From Gemmatimonadaceae bacterium (GTDB lineage Bacteria > Gemmatimonadota > Gemmatimonadetes > Gemmatimonadales > Gemmatimonadaceae): a DNA stretch of 64,000 nt. The position numbers were made by a program, and so were the translations under genes. Positions 20,835-28,186 of this stretch are shown here, piece after piece (position 1 is the stretch's first letter; every line of letters starts with the position of its first letter). Location: assembly GCA_030647905.1 (NCBI GenBank), contig JAUSJA010000026.1:372001-436000 (forward strand), read 5' to 3'. The notes under the pieces are model-generated. The model saw nothing but the letters and a program-made list of their open reading frames with translations, did no database searches and was not told the origin of the DNA.

Positions 20835-21680
20835 ATGCGAAAGGTTGCCGTCGCCGTCGCCCAGGGACTGATCTGCGTCGTCGGTGGCATCGCAGCGCTC
20901 GCTGCAACGGCCATCGGGCAGACTGCGACTCCAAAGCCGCTATCCGTGTTGTCGTGCGGGGCGGGGCAGCGGATCGTGATCGCGGCGTCCCCAGTGAAGA
21001 GCCCCAACGCGGCCGGTGTCTACAAGCACAGCGGGTCGAGCGGTGTCTCCGGCCCGGGCCTCGTCGGCATTATCATCCGCCTCGTTGACCCCCCGCGATT
21101 CGACGATGTCACGCCCGAATTCAAGACGGCCATCGGGGCGGTGCTCGACCCGGTCGATTTGCGGCAGTTGCTGCTGGCGCGGGCAGAGCAGGTCATCAAA
21201 CCTCGGACCTCCTGCGAAACGGTCTTCCTGCCGGTGACATGGGAAGGGGAAGAGCCTGCGGCGTTCCGCCCGTCGGATCGGGTGGTCGCCATCTCCTTGT
21301 CTTTCTTATTCATCGGTGAACGGCCTGCCATCACGGCGCTCCTGGCAGTGTCAGTCACGACCGGTGAGAATATCGCCGAGACCGATAAGCGCGCCCCAGA
21401 GATCAGGAAGATCGTGGAGGAGATAAATCAGCTGAAGCCGTACTTCCCGGTCTACAACAAGCAACCCGATGTCGCCAAGCTCACGCAACTTGCGGCTCTT
21501 ACACAGAAGATTGTGGCGATCGTGATGCCCTACGTCGACCAGTCCGGGACCGTGAACTACAAGTCGCGCGGTCACTCGACCAAAGAGTGGCTCGCAAACC
21601 GCGGGGCGCTCACGACGCAAGAGATCGCCGCCGCAATGGATCGGCTGATGGACGACCTCGCCGGAATCTTGTTCAAGTAG
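20835..21680 (+). CDS. Secreted hypothetical protein
   Basis: 281 residues from ATG 20835, which has GGAGG 5 bases upstream. An N-terminal signal peptide (MRKVAVAVAQGLICVVGGIA..ATAIG) precedes a mature protein of alternating strands with no recognised domain. A C-terminal helical part reads TQEIAAAMDRLMDDLAGILFK. Two cysteines (LSCGAG, TSCETV) could pair. Likely periplasmic. No functional neighbour: it sits between an IS91-type remnant and a hairpin repeat. Confidence 0.65.
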   Translation: MRKVAVAVAQGLICVVGGIAALAATAIGQTATPKPLSVLSCGAGQRIVIAASPVKSPNAAGVYKHSGSSGVSGPGLVGIIIRLVDPPRFDDVTPEFKTAIGAVLDPVDLRQLLLARAEQVIKPRTSCETVFLPVTWEGEEPAAFRPSDRVVAISLSFLFIGERPAITALLAVSVTTGENIAETDKRAPEIRKIVEEINQLKPYFPVYNKQPDVAKLTQLAALTQKIVAIVMPYVDQSGTVNYKSRGHSTKEWLANRGALTTQEIAAAMDRLMDDLAGILFK

Positions 21681-21699
21681 AGCAGCGTGCGAGAGGATA

Positions 21700-21789
21700 G
21701 GGGTCGGGTCACATTTCGGGGGCCTTCGCGGGTTCTCACCAAGAATGTGACCCGACCCCACAGGGATGGATTCCGGCGTACGCCGGAAT
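21700..21789. repeat. Two adjacent palindromic elements
   Basis: First, a 60-bp unit with perfect 16-bp terminal inverted repeats (21700-21715 GGGGTCGGGTCACATT; 21744-21759), a MITE- or REP-like sequence. Second, a perfect 20-bp palindrome ATTCCGGCGTACGCCGGAAT (21770-21789), of the widely dispersed type that reads as 'VIPAYAGI' on the minus strand. Either could terminate transcription of the gene ending at 21680. Confidence 0.75.
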
Positions 21790-21839
21790 GACGAGATGGA
21801 GAAGATCCATCCGAATTCGGCGTGTGAGGATGAGCGTCG

Positions 21840-22194
21840 CTACGGGCTCACACCTGACTTCGCCGCGCGCCGGCGCACGACCCACCAGATCAACGCGATC
21901 GTGCCCATCTGGATACTGAGAAACTGGGCGGTGGTCAGAAGCCACAGGTGGCCGGGGTCGCCTCGGAGAGTCTCGAGAGCGGATCGGACGACGGCGTAGA
22001 CCACAAGAAAGCAGAAGAACACCTCGCCCGAGGTCTTTCGGAATCGCCGAACGTTGATGACCAGGAGGAAGATCAGGAATTTGGCGAACGCCTCATAGAG
22101 CTGAGCCGGCTTCACTACGCCAGGGGGAGCCTGCGCCCTCGCGGCCGAAGCCAGGGCGCAGCACGACAGAGCAGTCAACAGTAGGCCCGCACAC
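21840..22194 (-). pseudogene. lgt: Prolipoprotein diacylglyceryl transferase, C-terminal fragment
   Basis: About 90 residues matching the C-terminal part of Lgt: PAQLYEAFAKFLIFLL, RKTSGEVFFCFLVVY, RSALETLRGD, LLTTAQFLS. The catalytic N-terminal two-thirds are absent. Lgt adds diacylglycerol to the lipobox Cys. Upstream in frame is LLLTALSCCALASAARAQA, which reads like an unrelated signal peptide, and then the frame runs into the end of an IS91-type element at 22195. So the fragment is truncated and possibly fused. A 34-bp piece of it recurs at 24163-24196. Confidence 0.7.
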
Positions 22195-22564
22195 GGACGT
22201 TGCGTCAGAATGGCCTGCGACGCAACACCATGGCGCGTGACACTCCTGGCGCACGGCGCCGACCGACCGCGAACGCCGCGCCCCTCCCCGCGCCCTGAGG
22301 GTGCTGAATGTTGCCCCGCACCCCCCGGCGCACCAGCCGGGGCCGCGCGGCGTGCCCGCTCGTCCGGAATCGAGTCCCCGCGCGGCAACGACGACCCGTC
22401 GCGGGGCCGACCGGCCGACCCGCGACGCGGGCAGGCGGGCGACAGACGGGCGACAGACCCCACGTGGACTGCACACGGACTACACACGGGCTGACTGCAG
22501 ACGGGCTGGTGGCGCGGCGTGAAGTGTCGCGCCATACTTGCACAACCGCGATTCAAATTCCTAT
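22195..22564 (+). mobile_element. Non-autonomous IS91-type element (MITE-like, about 370 bp)
   Basis: The left end GGACGTTGCGTCAGAAT matches, in reverse complement, the 5' end of the complete IS91-family element (29848-29864). The right end (ACTTGCACAACCGCGATTCAAATTCCTAT) corresponds to its 3' end near 28187. The interior has lost the transposase except for the last codons, which still read RPTANAAPLPAP-stop against RPIASSAPHHAP-stop in the full copy. This identifies it as an internal-deletion derivative. Confidence 0.8.
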
Positions 22565-22731
22565 CCTGTAAGAAGTACAGTGGGAACCTCGGCAAGAAGG
22601 GCGGCATCGAGCTGGTCACGGTGGCCGCGGCCAAGTAGCCGCACGACCAACTTGCTCCGGCGGTTGACGCGGAGGGTGGCGCGGTATCGCTGGGGACGGG
22701 CGTTTCACCGATCGAAGGGAGTCGGCGCATC
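22565..22731 (+). other. Possible gene tail followed by upstream region of the HEAT-repeat gene
   Basis: One frame to TAG (about 22637-22639) reads CKKYSGNLGKKGGIELVTVA, which looks like the last residues of a protein cut by the element ending at 22564. The parent gene is not recognised. The rest is non-coding. Confidence 0.3.
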
Positions 22732-24129
22732 ATGGGCTGGTTAGATTTGTTTGGGCCGAGCGAAAGGACCATCGCACAGCGTGAACAACAGCAGGATGCC
22801 GTTTGGATAGGCAAGCTGCTCCGTCACAAGCAAGCCGCGTTGCGGCGCAAAGCCGCCGAAGCGCTCGCACGCATGGGAACTCCGCGGGCGTTACGGGAGT
22901 TAACGATTGCATTGGGGGAGAGCGAGACCCACACTGGCGAAAGAGACCTGGCGCTTTCGGTTTTCCGCTCCCTCGAACTCGAAGCGCTGAAAGACGCTTT
23001 TGACAGCGCGGTGAGCCGTTCGAGCTACATGCGGAATGAGGCGCTCAAGGCGCTGCGCGCGATAGAAACTCCGGCATCGCTCGCGCTGGTCGTTGAGCTG
23101 TGCAAGAGCGCGGACGGGGACACCAGCAAGGACGCCCTGGACCTCTTGGTCCGCTGGGATGTCTCCCGCGCGCTCCCCATCTTGACCGACGAACTCGGCA
23201 GCGGCGCGGAACAGCGGCAAAAGCGTGCGGTGTCCCACTTGAAGAGTCTCGCGCGAACACGCCCCGAGATCTTGACCCAGGCGTCGGCCGGCCTCTGTGA
23301 GGCGCTCGCCGCCCAGTTGCGCAGCGCGAAGGGTTGGGACCGGCAGGAGGCCGCTTCGGTTCTCGTCACGGCCGGTTGGTCGCCGCAGACGCCGGAGGAC
23401 CAACTCCTCTTTGCGGTCGCGCGCAGCGACTTCAGCCCGTTCCCGGACCTGCGGCCCGCGGCCCCGGCCATGGCCGAGGCGCTGTTTCAGTCCGGCCTCC
23501 TCACCTCCGATGAGTTCGATCGAGTCCAGGAGGAGTTTCCCTCGCGTGACGCTGTCATCCTCTTCTGTCAGAAGAAGAATTACAGCGCCTTGGGACGCAT
23601 CAGAAAGAGAAGTGCCGAGTTCGACGATTTGATGCTCGCCTCCGTTGTCCAGCGCCTGGTCAAAAAGCTCGCCGCCGCCGAGTACTTTGACGGCACCCGC
23701 ATCTCCGCGCTGCTTGCCATCGGGCATCCGCACTCCGCGCAAGCTCTGCGGCGGGCATTGGAGCGCGGCGCCTGCGAACACGACTCGACTCTTGAGCAGA
23801 ATGTCGCCCGGTTTGTGGAGGCCCACAAGGACCTCTGCGGGCCGCCGGAACAGGCGTACTGCTCCATTTGCCACGCCCAGAAATCTGCCGACGAGATGAA
23901 GTTGTACGGCAGAGCCACTGGTTCCGGCGGCGGGAAGATTGAGTTGCTCTGGTTCTGCAAAGGCAAGTGCTGGGACGCGCGCGGGAGGGAGATCGGCTCA
24001 CGGTTGGGCGGGGGCTGTCCCTTTTGGGATGACGGTATCTGCAAACCAGCGAAACCCGCCGGTCAACCGGCCGCTTGCTCAATCGAGGTCAACTCCCACC
24101 TTGAGTGCCACGTTTATCGGATGCGATAG
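22732..24129 (+). CDS. HEAT-repeat protein with Cys-rich C-terminus
   Basis: 465 residues. The N-terminal three-quarters is made of short helical pairs of the HEAT/PBS-lyase type (AALRRKAAEALARMGTPRAL, SYMRNEALKALRAIETPASL, DALDLLVRWDVSRALPILTD). The last 90 residues hold CSICHAQ, FCKGKCW, GGCPFWDDGICKP and ECHVY, a set of CxxC-like pairs suggesting zinc binding. No enzyme motif. Predicted cytoplasmic scaffold or binding protein. Start ATG 22732. Likely brought in with the island, since both flanks are element debris. Confidence 0.65.
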   Translation: MGWLDLFGPSERTIAQREQQQDAVWIGKLLRHKQAALRRKAAEALARMGTPRALRELTIALGESETHTGERDLALSVFRSLELEALKDAFDSAVSRSSYMRNEALKALRAIETPASLALVVELCKSADGDTSKDALDLLVRWDVSRALPILTDELGSGAEQRQKRAVSHLKSLARTRPEILTQASAGLCEALAAQLRSAKGWDRQEAASVLVTAGWSPQTPEDQLLFAVARSDFSPFPDLRPAAPAMAEALFQSGLLTSDEFDRVQEEFPSRDAVILFCQKKNYSALGRIRKRSAEFDDLMLASVVQRLVKKLAAAEYFDGTRISALLAIGHPHSAQALRRALERGACEHDSTLEQNVARFVEAHKDLCGPPEQAYCSICHAQKSADEMKLYGRATGSGGGKIELLWFCKGKCWDARGREIGSRLGGGCPFWDDGICKPAKPAGQPAACSIEVNSHLECHVYRMR

Positions 24130-24162
24130 CGAGCATCCGCCTGCCGAAGCTGAAATGAATAG

Positions 24163-24196
24163 AAGCAGAAGAACACCTCGCCCGAGGTCTTTCGGA
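24163..24196. repeat. 34-bp duplicate of an internal lgt segment
   Basis: Identical to 22009-22042 (AAGCAGAAGAACACCTCGCC and onward), the part of the lgt fragment that encodes RKTSGEVFFCF on the minus strand. It sits alone in the 24130-24322 gap, showing a second broken trace of the same gene. Confidence 0.7.
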
Positions 24197-24322
24197 GCGG
24201 GAGTTCAAGATCCTCAACACATGAAATTGAGATGAATGCCGGGCAACGGCGCGCAGTTGACCTCGTATTCACGCCACGCCTGTTGCCGGGCGCAAGGCTG
24301 CTCACACCGAACGGAGGGTGCC

Positions 24323-24565
24323 ATGCGAGAGATGGGAGGTCGGGTCGTCGCATCATTCATCGTGAAGGGCATTGGCCCTGCGCTTGGACTGGTTGCTGGT
24401 GTCGTCTTCTTCTTCATGATCTGGCCGAGACCCGGCCACGAGGGCTATCTCACGGCAACAGAGCGTCTTATCGGGGCAGCTCTCGGAGCCTTCTTCGTGG
24501 TGCTTGGCAGTGTCGTTGCCGATTTCGTTCGGCGCTTGATCGGCCGCGGCAGGAGGAAGTCATGA
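24323..24565 (+). CDS. Small two-span membrane protein
   Basis: 80 residues from ATG 24323 with GGAGG 5-6 bases upstream. Two hydrophobic helices (ALGLVAGVVFFFMIW and LIGAALGAFFVVLGSVVADF) are joined by a short loop with RPGHEGYLT, and the C-terminus is basic. The stop overlaps the start of the next gene (ATGA), so the two are translationally coupled. Function unknown. Confidence 0.6.
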   Translation: MREMGGRVVASFIVKGIGPALGLVAGVVFFFMIWPRPGHEGYLTATERLIGAALGAFFVVLGSVVADFVRRLIGRGRRKS

Positions 24566-25134
24566 GCGAGAGCCCGAGTAGTACGGTCTATTGGTCGACG
24601 TTCAAGTGGGGGCTTCTCCCGCAGCGAGGGATCCTCTTCCTGGACGCCCGGGGGCCGAGTCACATTCGAATCCTGCGAAGCTACGCCGTCATCGTCGCAT
24701 CGCTGCTGTTAGCCGCGGTTCAAATTGCTCTCGTACTCTGGATGGCCAGCCGAGGCCAATTCGCCGGACTTGTCCCCACTTTCCTGTTTATTGTCGTGGT
24801 GGTCTCCCCAGCGGTCCAGTTTGTCCAGAGGTCCTTGCACAGACGAGCGTTGACGCTGGAGCAACTGTTCCTGCAGAACGCGGACAAGGAACTCGGAGAT
24901 CAGCAATCTCGCGCAGAGCTCTCGATTCCCTGGACATCCGTCACCGGGTTCAGTGTTGCAGCCAGGAAGCCATTCCGTGTCTCCGTCCGTGTGGGTAAAG
25001 GCACCGTCAATCTCGGTGCGATCCTCGGCGGCCCGGAATGGTCCGCGTTTGATCACAAGGACAGCGCTTCTGCTGCTGAAGACTTGCGGGGTGCCCTGAA
25101 GAGAATGCTGCCTGGCGTCGTGGATGCTCGCTGA
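24562..25134 (+). CDS. Membrane protein with soluble C-terminal domain, coupled to the preceding gene
   Basis: 190 residues beginning at ATG 24562, overlapping the previous stop by 4 bp, with AGGAGG before it. Two hydrophobic segments (SYAVIVASLLLAAVQIALVLW and VPTFLFIVVVVSPAVQF) precede a soluble part with ELSIPWTSVTGFSVAAR and FRVSVRVGKGTVNLG. That pattern resembles the PH-like/YcxB-type domains that follow two membrane helices. The pair probably forms a membrane complex; no known family is certain. Confidence 0.6.
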   Translation: MSESPSSTVYWSTFKWGLLPQRGILFLDARGPSHIRILRSYAVIVASLLLAAVQIALVLWMASRGQFAGLVPTFLFIVVVVSPAVQFVQRSLHRRALTLEQLFLQNADKELGDQQSRAELSIPWTSVTGFSVAARKPFRVSVRVGKGTVNLGAILGGPEWSAFDHKDSASAAEDLRGALKRMLPGVVDAR

Positions 25135-25160
25135 TCGGATGACCGCAGATCAGGCCAGCT

Positions 25161-25368
25161 CCACGCGCCCTGAGGTTCCTGAACGCCGCCCCGCGCACCC
25201 CCAGCTCACTGGTCGGGGCTGTTCGACGCACGAGCCGTGCGTTTGCGGGCAAACGACGATCCGCACAGCGAGGTGACGCTCGCCCGTGAGCGTACGGATC
25301 GCAGCGGTGACCGTGCGGGCCGGCCACCCGGGCGATCTCGCCGAGCAGGCGCCGACGATACAAGGCAG
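25161..25368 (-). pseudogene. IS91-family transposase fragment joined to an inverted element end
   Basis: On the minus strand, 25230-25368 reads YRRRLLGEIARVA and, after a frameshift, ARTVTAAIRTLTGERHLAV and CPQTHGS. These match residues around 150-205 of the full transposase at 28395-29768. At the distal end, 25161-25222 on the opposite orientation resembles the element's 3' region (CGCGCCCTGAG..). A rearranged relic of another copy, with many mismatches, so an older insertion. Confidence 0.75.
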
Positions 25369-25375
25369 AGCTGTC

Positions 25376-26047
25376 TCAGAAATGGAATCGGGTGGCCACC
25401 ACGATGTCCGTCGCGGTACCCGTGATTTCTTTCGTGCTGGACGGCGCGGTCCCGCTGACGTGAATCGTGGTGACGCTTCCCCATTCCCAACGCCGCGACA
25501 CGCCACCGACGATCGAGACGCGCGGGGCTACGTCGAGCACCAGGCCGCCACCGGTACCGAACGACATCGTGAGTTTCGACTCGTCGAGCAAGGGCGTGCC
25601 GGTGAAATCACCCGCCGTTGGCTCGTGCCATTGGCCGCCAAAAGCCAAGAGGATGTACGGGTGAGCCTGGCCGTTTCGGCGGAGGAAGAAACGGGTGTCC
25701 AAGCCGACGCGTTGGACAGTGACTTGGTGGCCAGAGCCCGTGGCGTTGGTAAGCGTCGCGTCGTGGCTGGCGCGCGAGTACGCGATCTCAAGCTCACCGC
25801 GGTGGACCCGGACGCCCAGAGCGGCGCCGACGGCGATGGAGCTCGTCAGGTCATAATTGCCCTCACGAGAGCCAGAGCCTGCCCCGTGGGCGACCAGCCA
25901 TTCGCCATTGAAACCCGTGAACGCGAGGTTCCCGCCGACGTACGCGCGTCCCGTCTTCAGGCCAGACTCAGTCGACTGCGCTGCCGCGGTCGAGACCCAG
26001 ACCATCGTTATCATCAAAGGCGCCAACCACAGTCCACTTCTGGACAT
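25376..26047 (-). CDS. Outer-membrane beta-barrel protein
   Basis: 223 residues with a signal peptide (MSRSGLWLAPLMITMVWVSTAAAQS) and alternating amphipathic strands: AYVGGNLAFTGFNG, VGAALGVRVHRGELEIAYS, TRFFLRRNGQAHPYILLAFGGQW and IVGGVSRRWEWGS. It ends with the terminal aromatic residue typical of barrels (VVATRFHF-stop). It resembles OmpA/OprG-like eight-strand barrels. The stop lies 8 bp from the transposase relic. Function unknown. Confidence 0.7.
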   Translation of the reverse strand: MSRSGLWLAPLMITMVWVSTAAAQSTESGLKTGRAYVGGNLAFTGFNGEWLVAHGAGSGSREGNYDLTSSIAVGAALGVRVHRGELEIAYSRASHDATLTNATGSGHQVTVQRVGLDTRFFLRRNGQAHPYILLAFGGQWHEPTAGDFTGTPLLDESKLTMSFGTGGGLVLDVAPRVSIVGGVSRRWEWGSVTTIHVSGTAPSSTKEITGTATDIVVATRFHF

Positions 26048-27091
26048 CGCACCCCCGTCGCAATCCCAGTTTCTCTCAGTTGCAATATCTACCCATTCGA
26101 GGGTACCGTCAACTAATCCCGACGGCCAGGGCTACGCATTATGAAATCCCGTTGCGCGGTGCGGGCTCAGTCGCCTTCGCCCCAGCGCGGAGCGCGCCGC
26201 CCCCGCTCTGCGGGGGCCTCGTCGCCGTCACGCCCCGCGCTTGCGCGCGGGGCCACTCCCAGGCCAACCTTCTTTGACTATCTGCCGCTTTTCAAGTGTT
26301 TGTCAGTGGCCGCATTTCAGTGTTCGGTGACATCGACGTGCTGGCCATTGCGTTGTTGGCGACCCTCTGCGGCGCGGATACCTGTACGCAGTTCGCCCTC
26401 TTGTCCATCAAAGACCGTCAGGGTAGCTCGAGGCGGTGTGTTGCTCAAACGGCGTGTTGAGTTGTAGCTGCACTTGCAGCCTCGAGCGCTTAATGGCTGG
26501 AGTGAAGCGTTGGTTGTTCATTTTGGAGAAGTTGAGACCTGGACCGGTTCAGTTGAGACGTGGCACAAGGCACCAACAGATGATCATCTGGTTGTGCGTG
26601 AGGACGCGGAACCTGATCTCCCGCGCCCGCGGCGCAGGTGTGTGTTCGCGCAGCGCCCGGCAAGGGGGCGTACGGGCCGGCGGCGCCCGCTGCCCCGCCG
26701 ATCGAACGGGATCACGACGCGGGGAAGGCGCGCCCGACGGCGAGTTCGCCCCATTCGGCGAGCACCGTCGTGAAGGCGCGTGGAAATCCATCTGCAGGAA
26801 CTGCCGCAGCACCAGGATCGCGAAGAACTGCGCTTGGGTGGAATTGTGCAACGAACGGCGGCACGCGTGCCGCGGGAGAAACCGCCGACCAACGACCAAG
26901 GCTTCGCGCGGCAGCCGCACGGCCGGTTTCGTCGTGACACGCACCGACCTACTCGAGGCGTGTCGTGCAGAAGACGCCTTGCCGCGACAGCGTGTGACGC
27001 ATCATCTCGACAGGGCAACGTGCAGTGTTGATCCCTCCGCCAGACCGCACTGGCAATGTCCCCGGCTCCTGTTCCGTCGATGGGAAGAAGC
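26048..27091. other. 1-kb gene-poor stretch with hairpins and transposon debris
   Basis: No intact gene supported. Two GC-rich hairpins stand next to each other (about 26203-26219, CCCCGC-TCT-GCGGGG; about 26241-26260, CCCCGCGC-TTG-CGCGCGGGG). Further right is a transposase relic on the minus strand (separate entry). Base composition and reading frames elsewhere look non-coding. Confidence 0.5.
26716..26900 (-). pseudogene. DDE transposase N-terminal relic
   Basis: The minus strand reads FLPRHACRR then STQAQFFAILVLRQFLQMDF and, after removing one base, HAFTTVLAEWGELAVG. This is the pattern of the N-terminal helical region of IS4/IS5-type transposases (LVLRQFL..DYRG..LLAEW.EL). It is frameshifted and ends early. 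Family assignment is from memory of the motif and tentative. Confidence 0.45.
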
Positions 27092-28171
27092 ATGAAGACG
27101 AATTCCGGGGTAATCTCAGGCAACGGGCACCGGGCAGTACTCTGGAATGGCAGTGCATTGTCACTTTGCGCAGAGAACCAGCAGCCGTCAGTGATCATGG
27201 AAGGTGCTGGAAACGTCAACTTGTTGACGGCGTGCCCGGACGGGAAGCACTTTGCCTTCTTTGCGAAAACTGGACTCCATTTGATGGATGTTACCGGCAG
27301 CGAGGTCTGGATGTGCCACCTTGACGCTGACAAGTCAACTCCGTACGGCATCCGCTTCTCACCTTCCGGCGACGCCGTCATGTTCATACACAACTACGGT
27401 GATGATGTCGGCTTGTATTGCATATGGCTCTACGAGCTTGAGCGGAAACGGGCGACTCAACTCTGGTGCGATAGTCCGATAGGATGTGATGCCGACTTAC
27501 GGTATTTCATGGTAGGCCGGAACTACTATCGATGGGGATATGACCAGGTCCTTCAAGGGTCGGAGATACCACAGCCGGGAGATACTACTCGCGAGCGAGG
27601 AACCATCGCCACGCGCCTGGACGGTGAGCCCGTGATCCTGGACAGGGATATGTTCCCGAAGTGGCAGGCGAGTCCAATCCGGCCGTGGCGCGGAAGTGCG
27701 GTGCAGAGAAATGGAGAGGGAGTCGTCGTCTTGGAGGAAGACGGCAGCCTGCAGTGGTTTTCAGTTGACTCGGTTGGCCCCGACGTCGCGATACGTGGAT
27801 GCATATCCCAAAGGCTTGACTGCGCGACACAACGCGTGGGTCATGTCATGCTGGGTGCCCATGATGATATGGTTCTCATCCAGCCAGCCATGGTCGAGCA
27901 TGCTATGCTCGTGAATCGCAACATCGGTATAGTGTGGGAGGCAGATGATCTGTCGTCAGCTACGCTCAAAGGTCAGCGAGTCATAGCCCATTACAATGAT
28001 GGCACGGTGGAAGTACTTCGGAGTGATGGTTCAGTGGAAGTGAGATATGCACCGCTGTCAGGGTGCAAAGCCGTCGCCGCGGACATCATAGGTGACGCTC
28101 TGTTTCTTGCCTGCACAGTGGATGAGGGACAAACCATCGAGGTAGAAGCGTTTGCCCTGGCGGGATGCTGA
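27092..28171 (+). CDS. Hypothetical beta-propeller-like protein
   Basis: 359 residues from ATG 27092 (an upstream ATG at 27056 is also in frame). Repeated strand motifs (VNLLTACPDGKHFAFFAKTGLHLMD, PYGIRFSPSGDAVMFIHN, VVVLEEDGSLQWFSVDS, GTVEVLRSDGSVEVRY) suggest a six- or seven-blade propeller. Ten or so cysteines are spread along it. No signal peptide. Its base composition is less GC-rich than the neighbours, consistent with acquisition. It ends just before the IS91-type element. Confidence 0.6.
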   Translation: MKTNSGVISGNGHRAVLWNGSALSLCAENQQPSVIMEGAGNVNLLTACPDGKHFAFFAKTGLHLMDVTGSEVWMCHLDADKSTPYGIRFSPSGDAVMFIHNYGDDVGLYCIWLYELERKRATQLWCDSPIGCDADLRYFMVGRNYYRWGYDQVLQGSEIPQPGDTTRERGTIATRLDGEPVILDRDMFPKWQASPIRPWRGSAVQRNGEGVVVLEEDGSLQWFSVDSVGPDVAIRGCISQRLDCATQRVGHVMLGAHDDMVLIQPAMVEHAMLVNRNIGIVWEADDLSSATLKGQRVIAHYNDGTVEVLRSDGSVEVRYAPLSGCKAVAADIIGDALFLACTVDEGQTIEVEAFALAGC

Positions 28172-28186
28172 TAAGTCATTCAGGAA

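Noticed and set aside
21840-22814. 324-residue minus-strand protein running from the HEAT-gene region through the MITE into lgt
   Set aside because: The frame is open only because the MITE is GC-rich; only the final part resembles a protein (Lgt C-terminus).
18838-28171. Integron gene-cassette array
   Set aside because: The repeats between the genes share ends with an IS91-type element and carry the transposase stop; no integrase gene and no convincing attC core sites were found.
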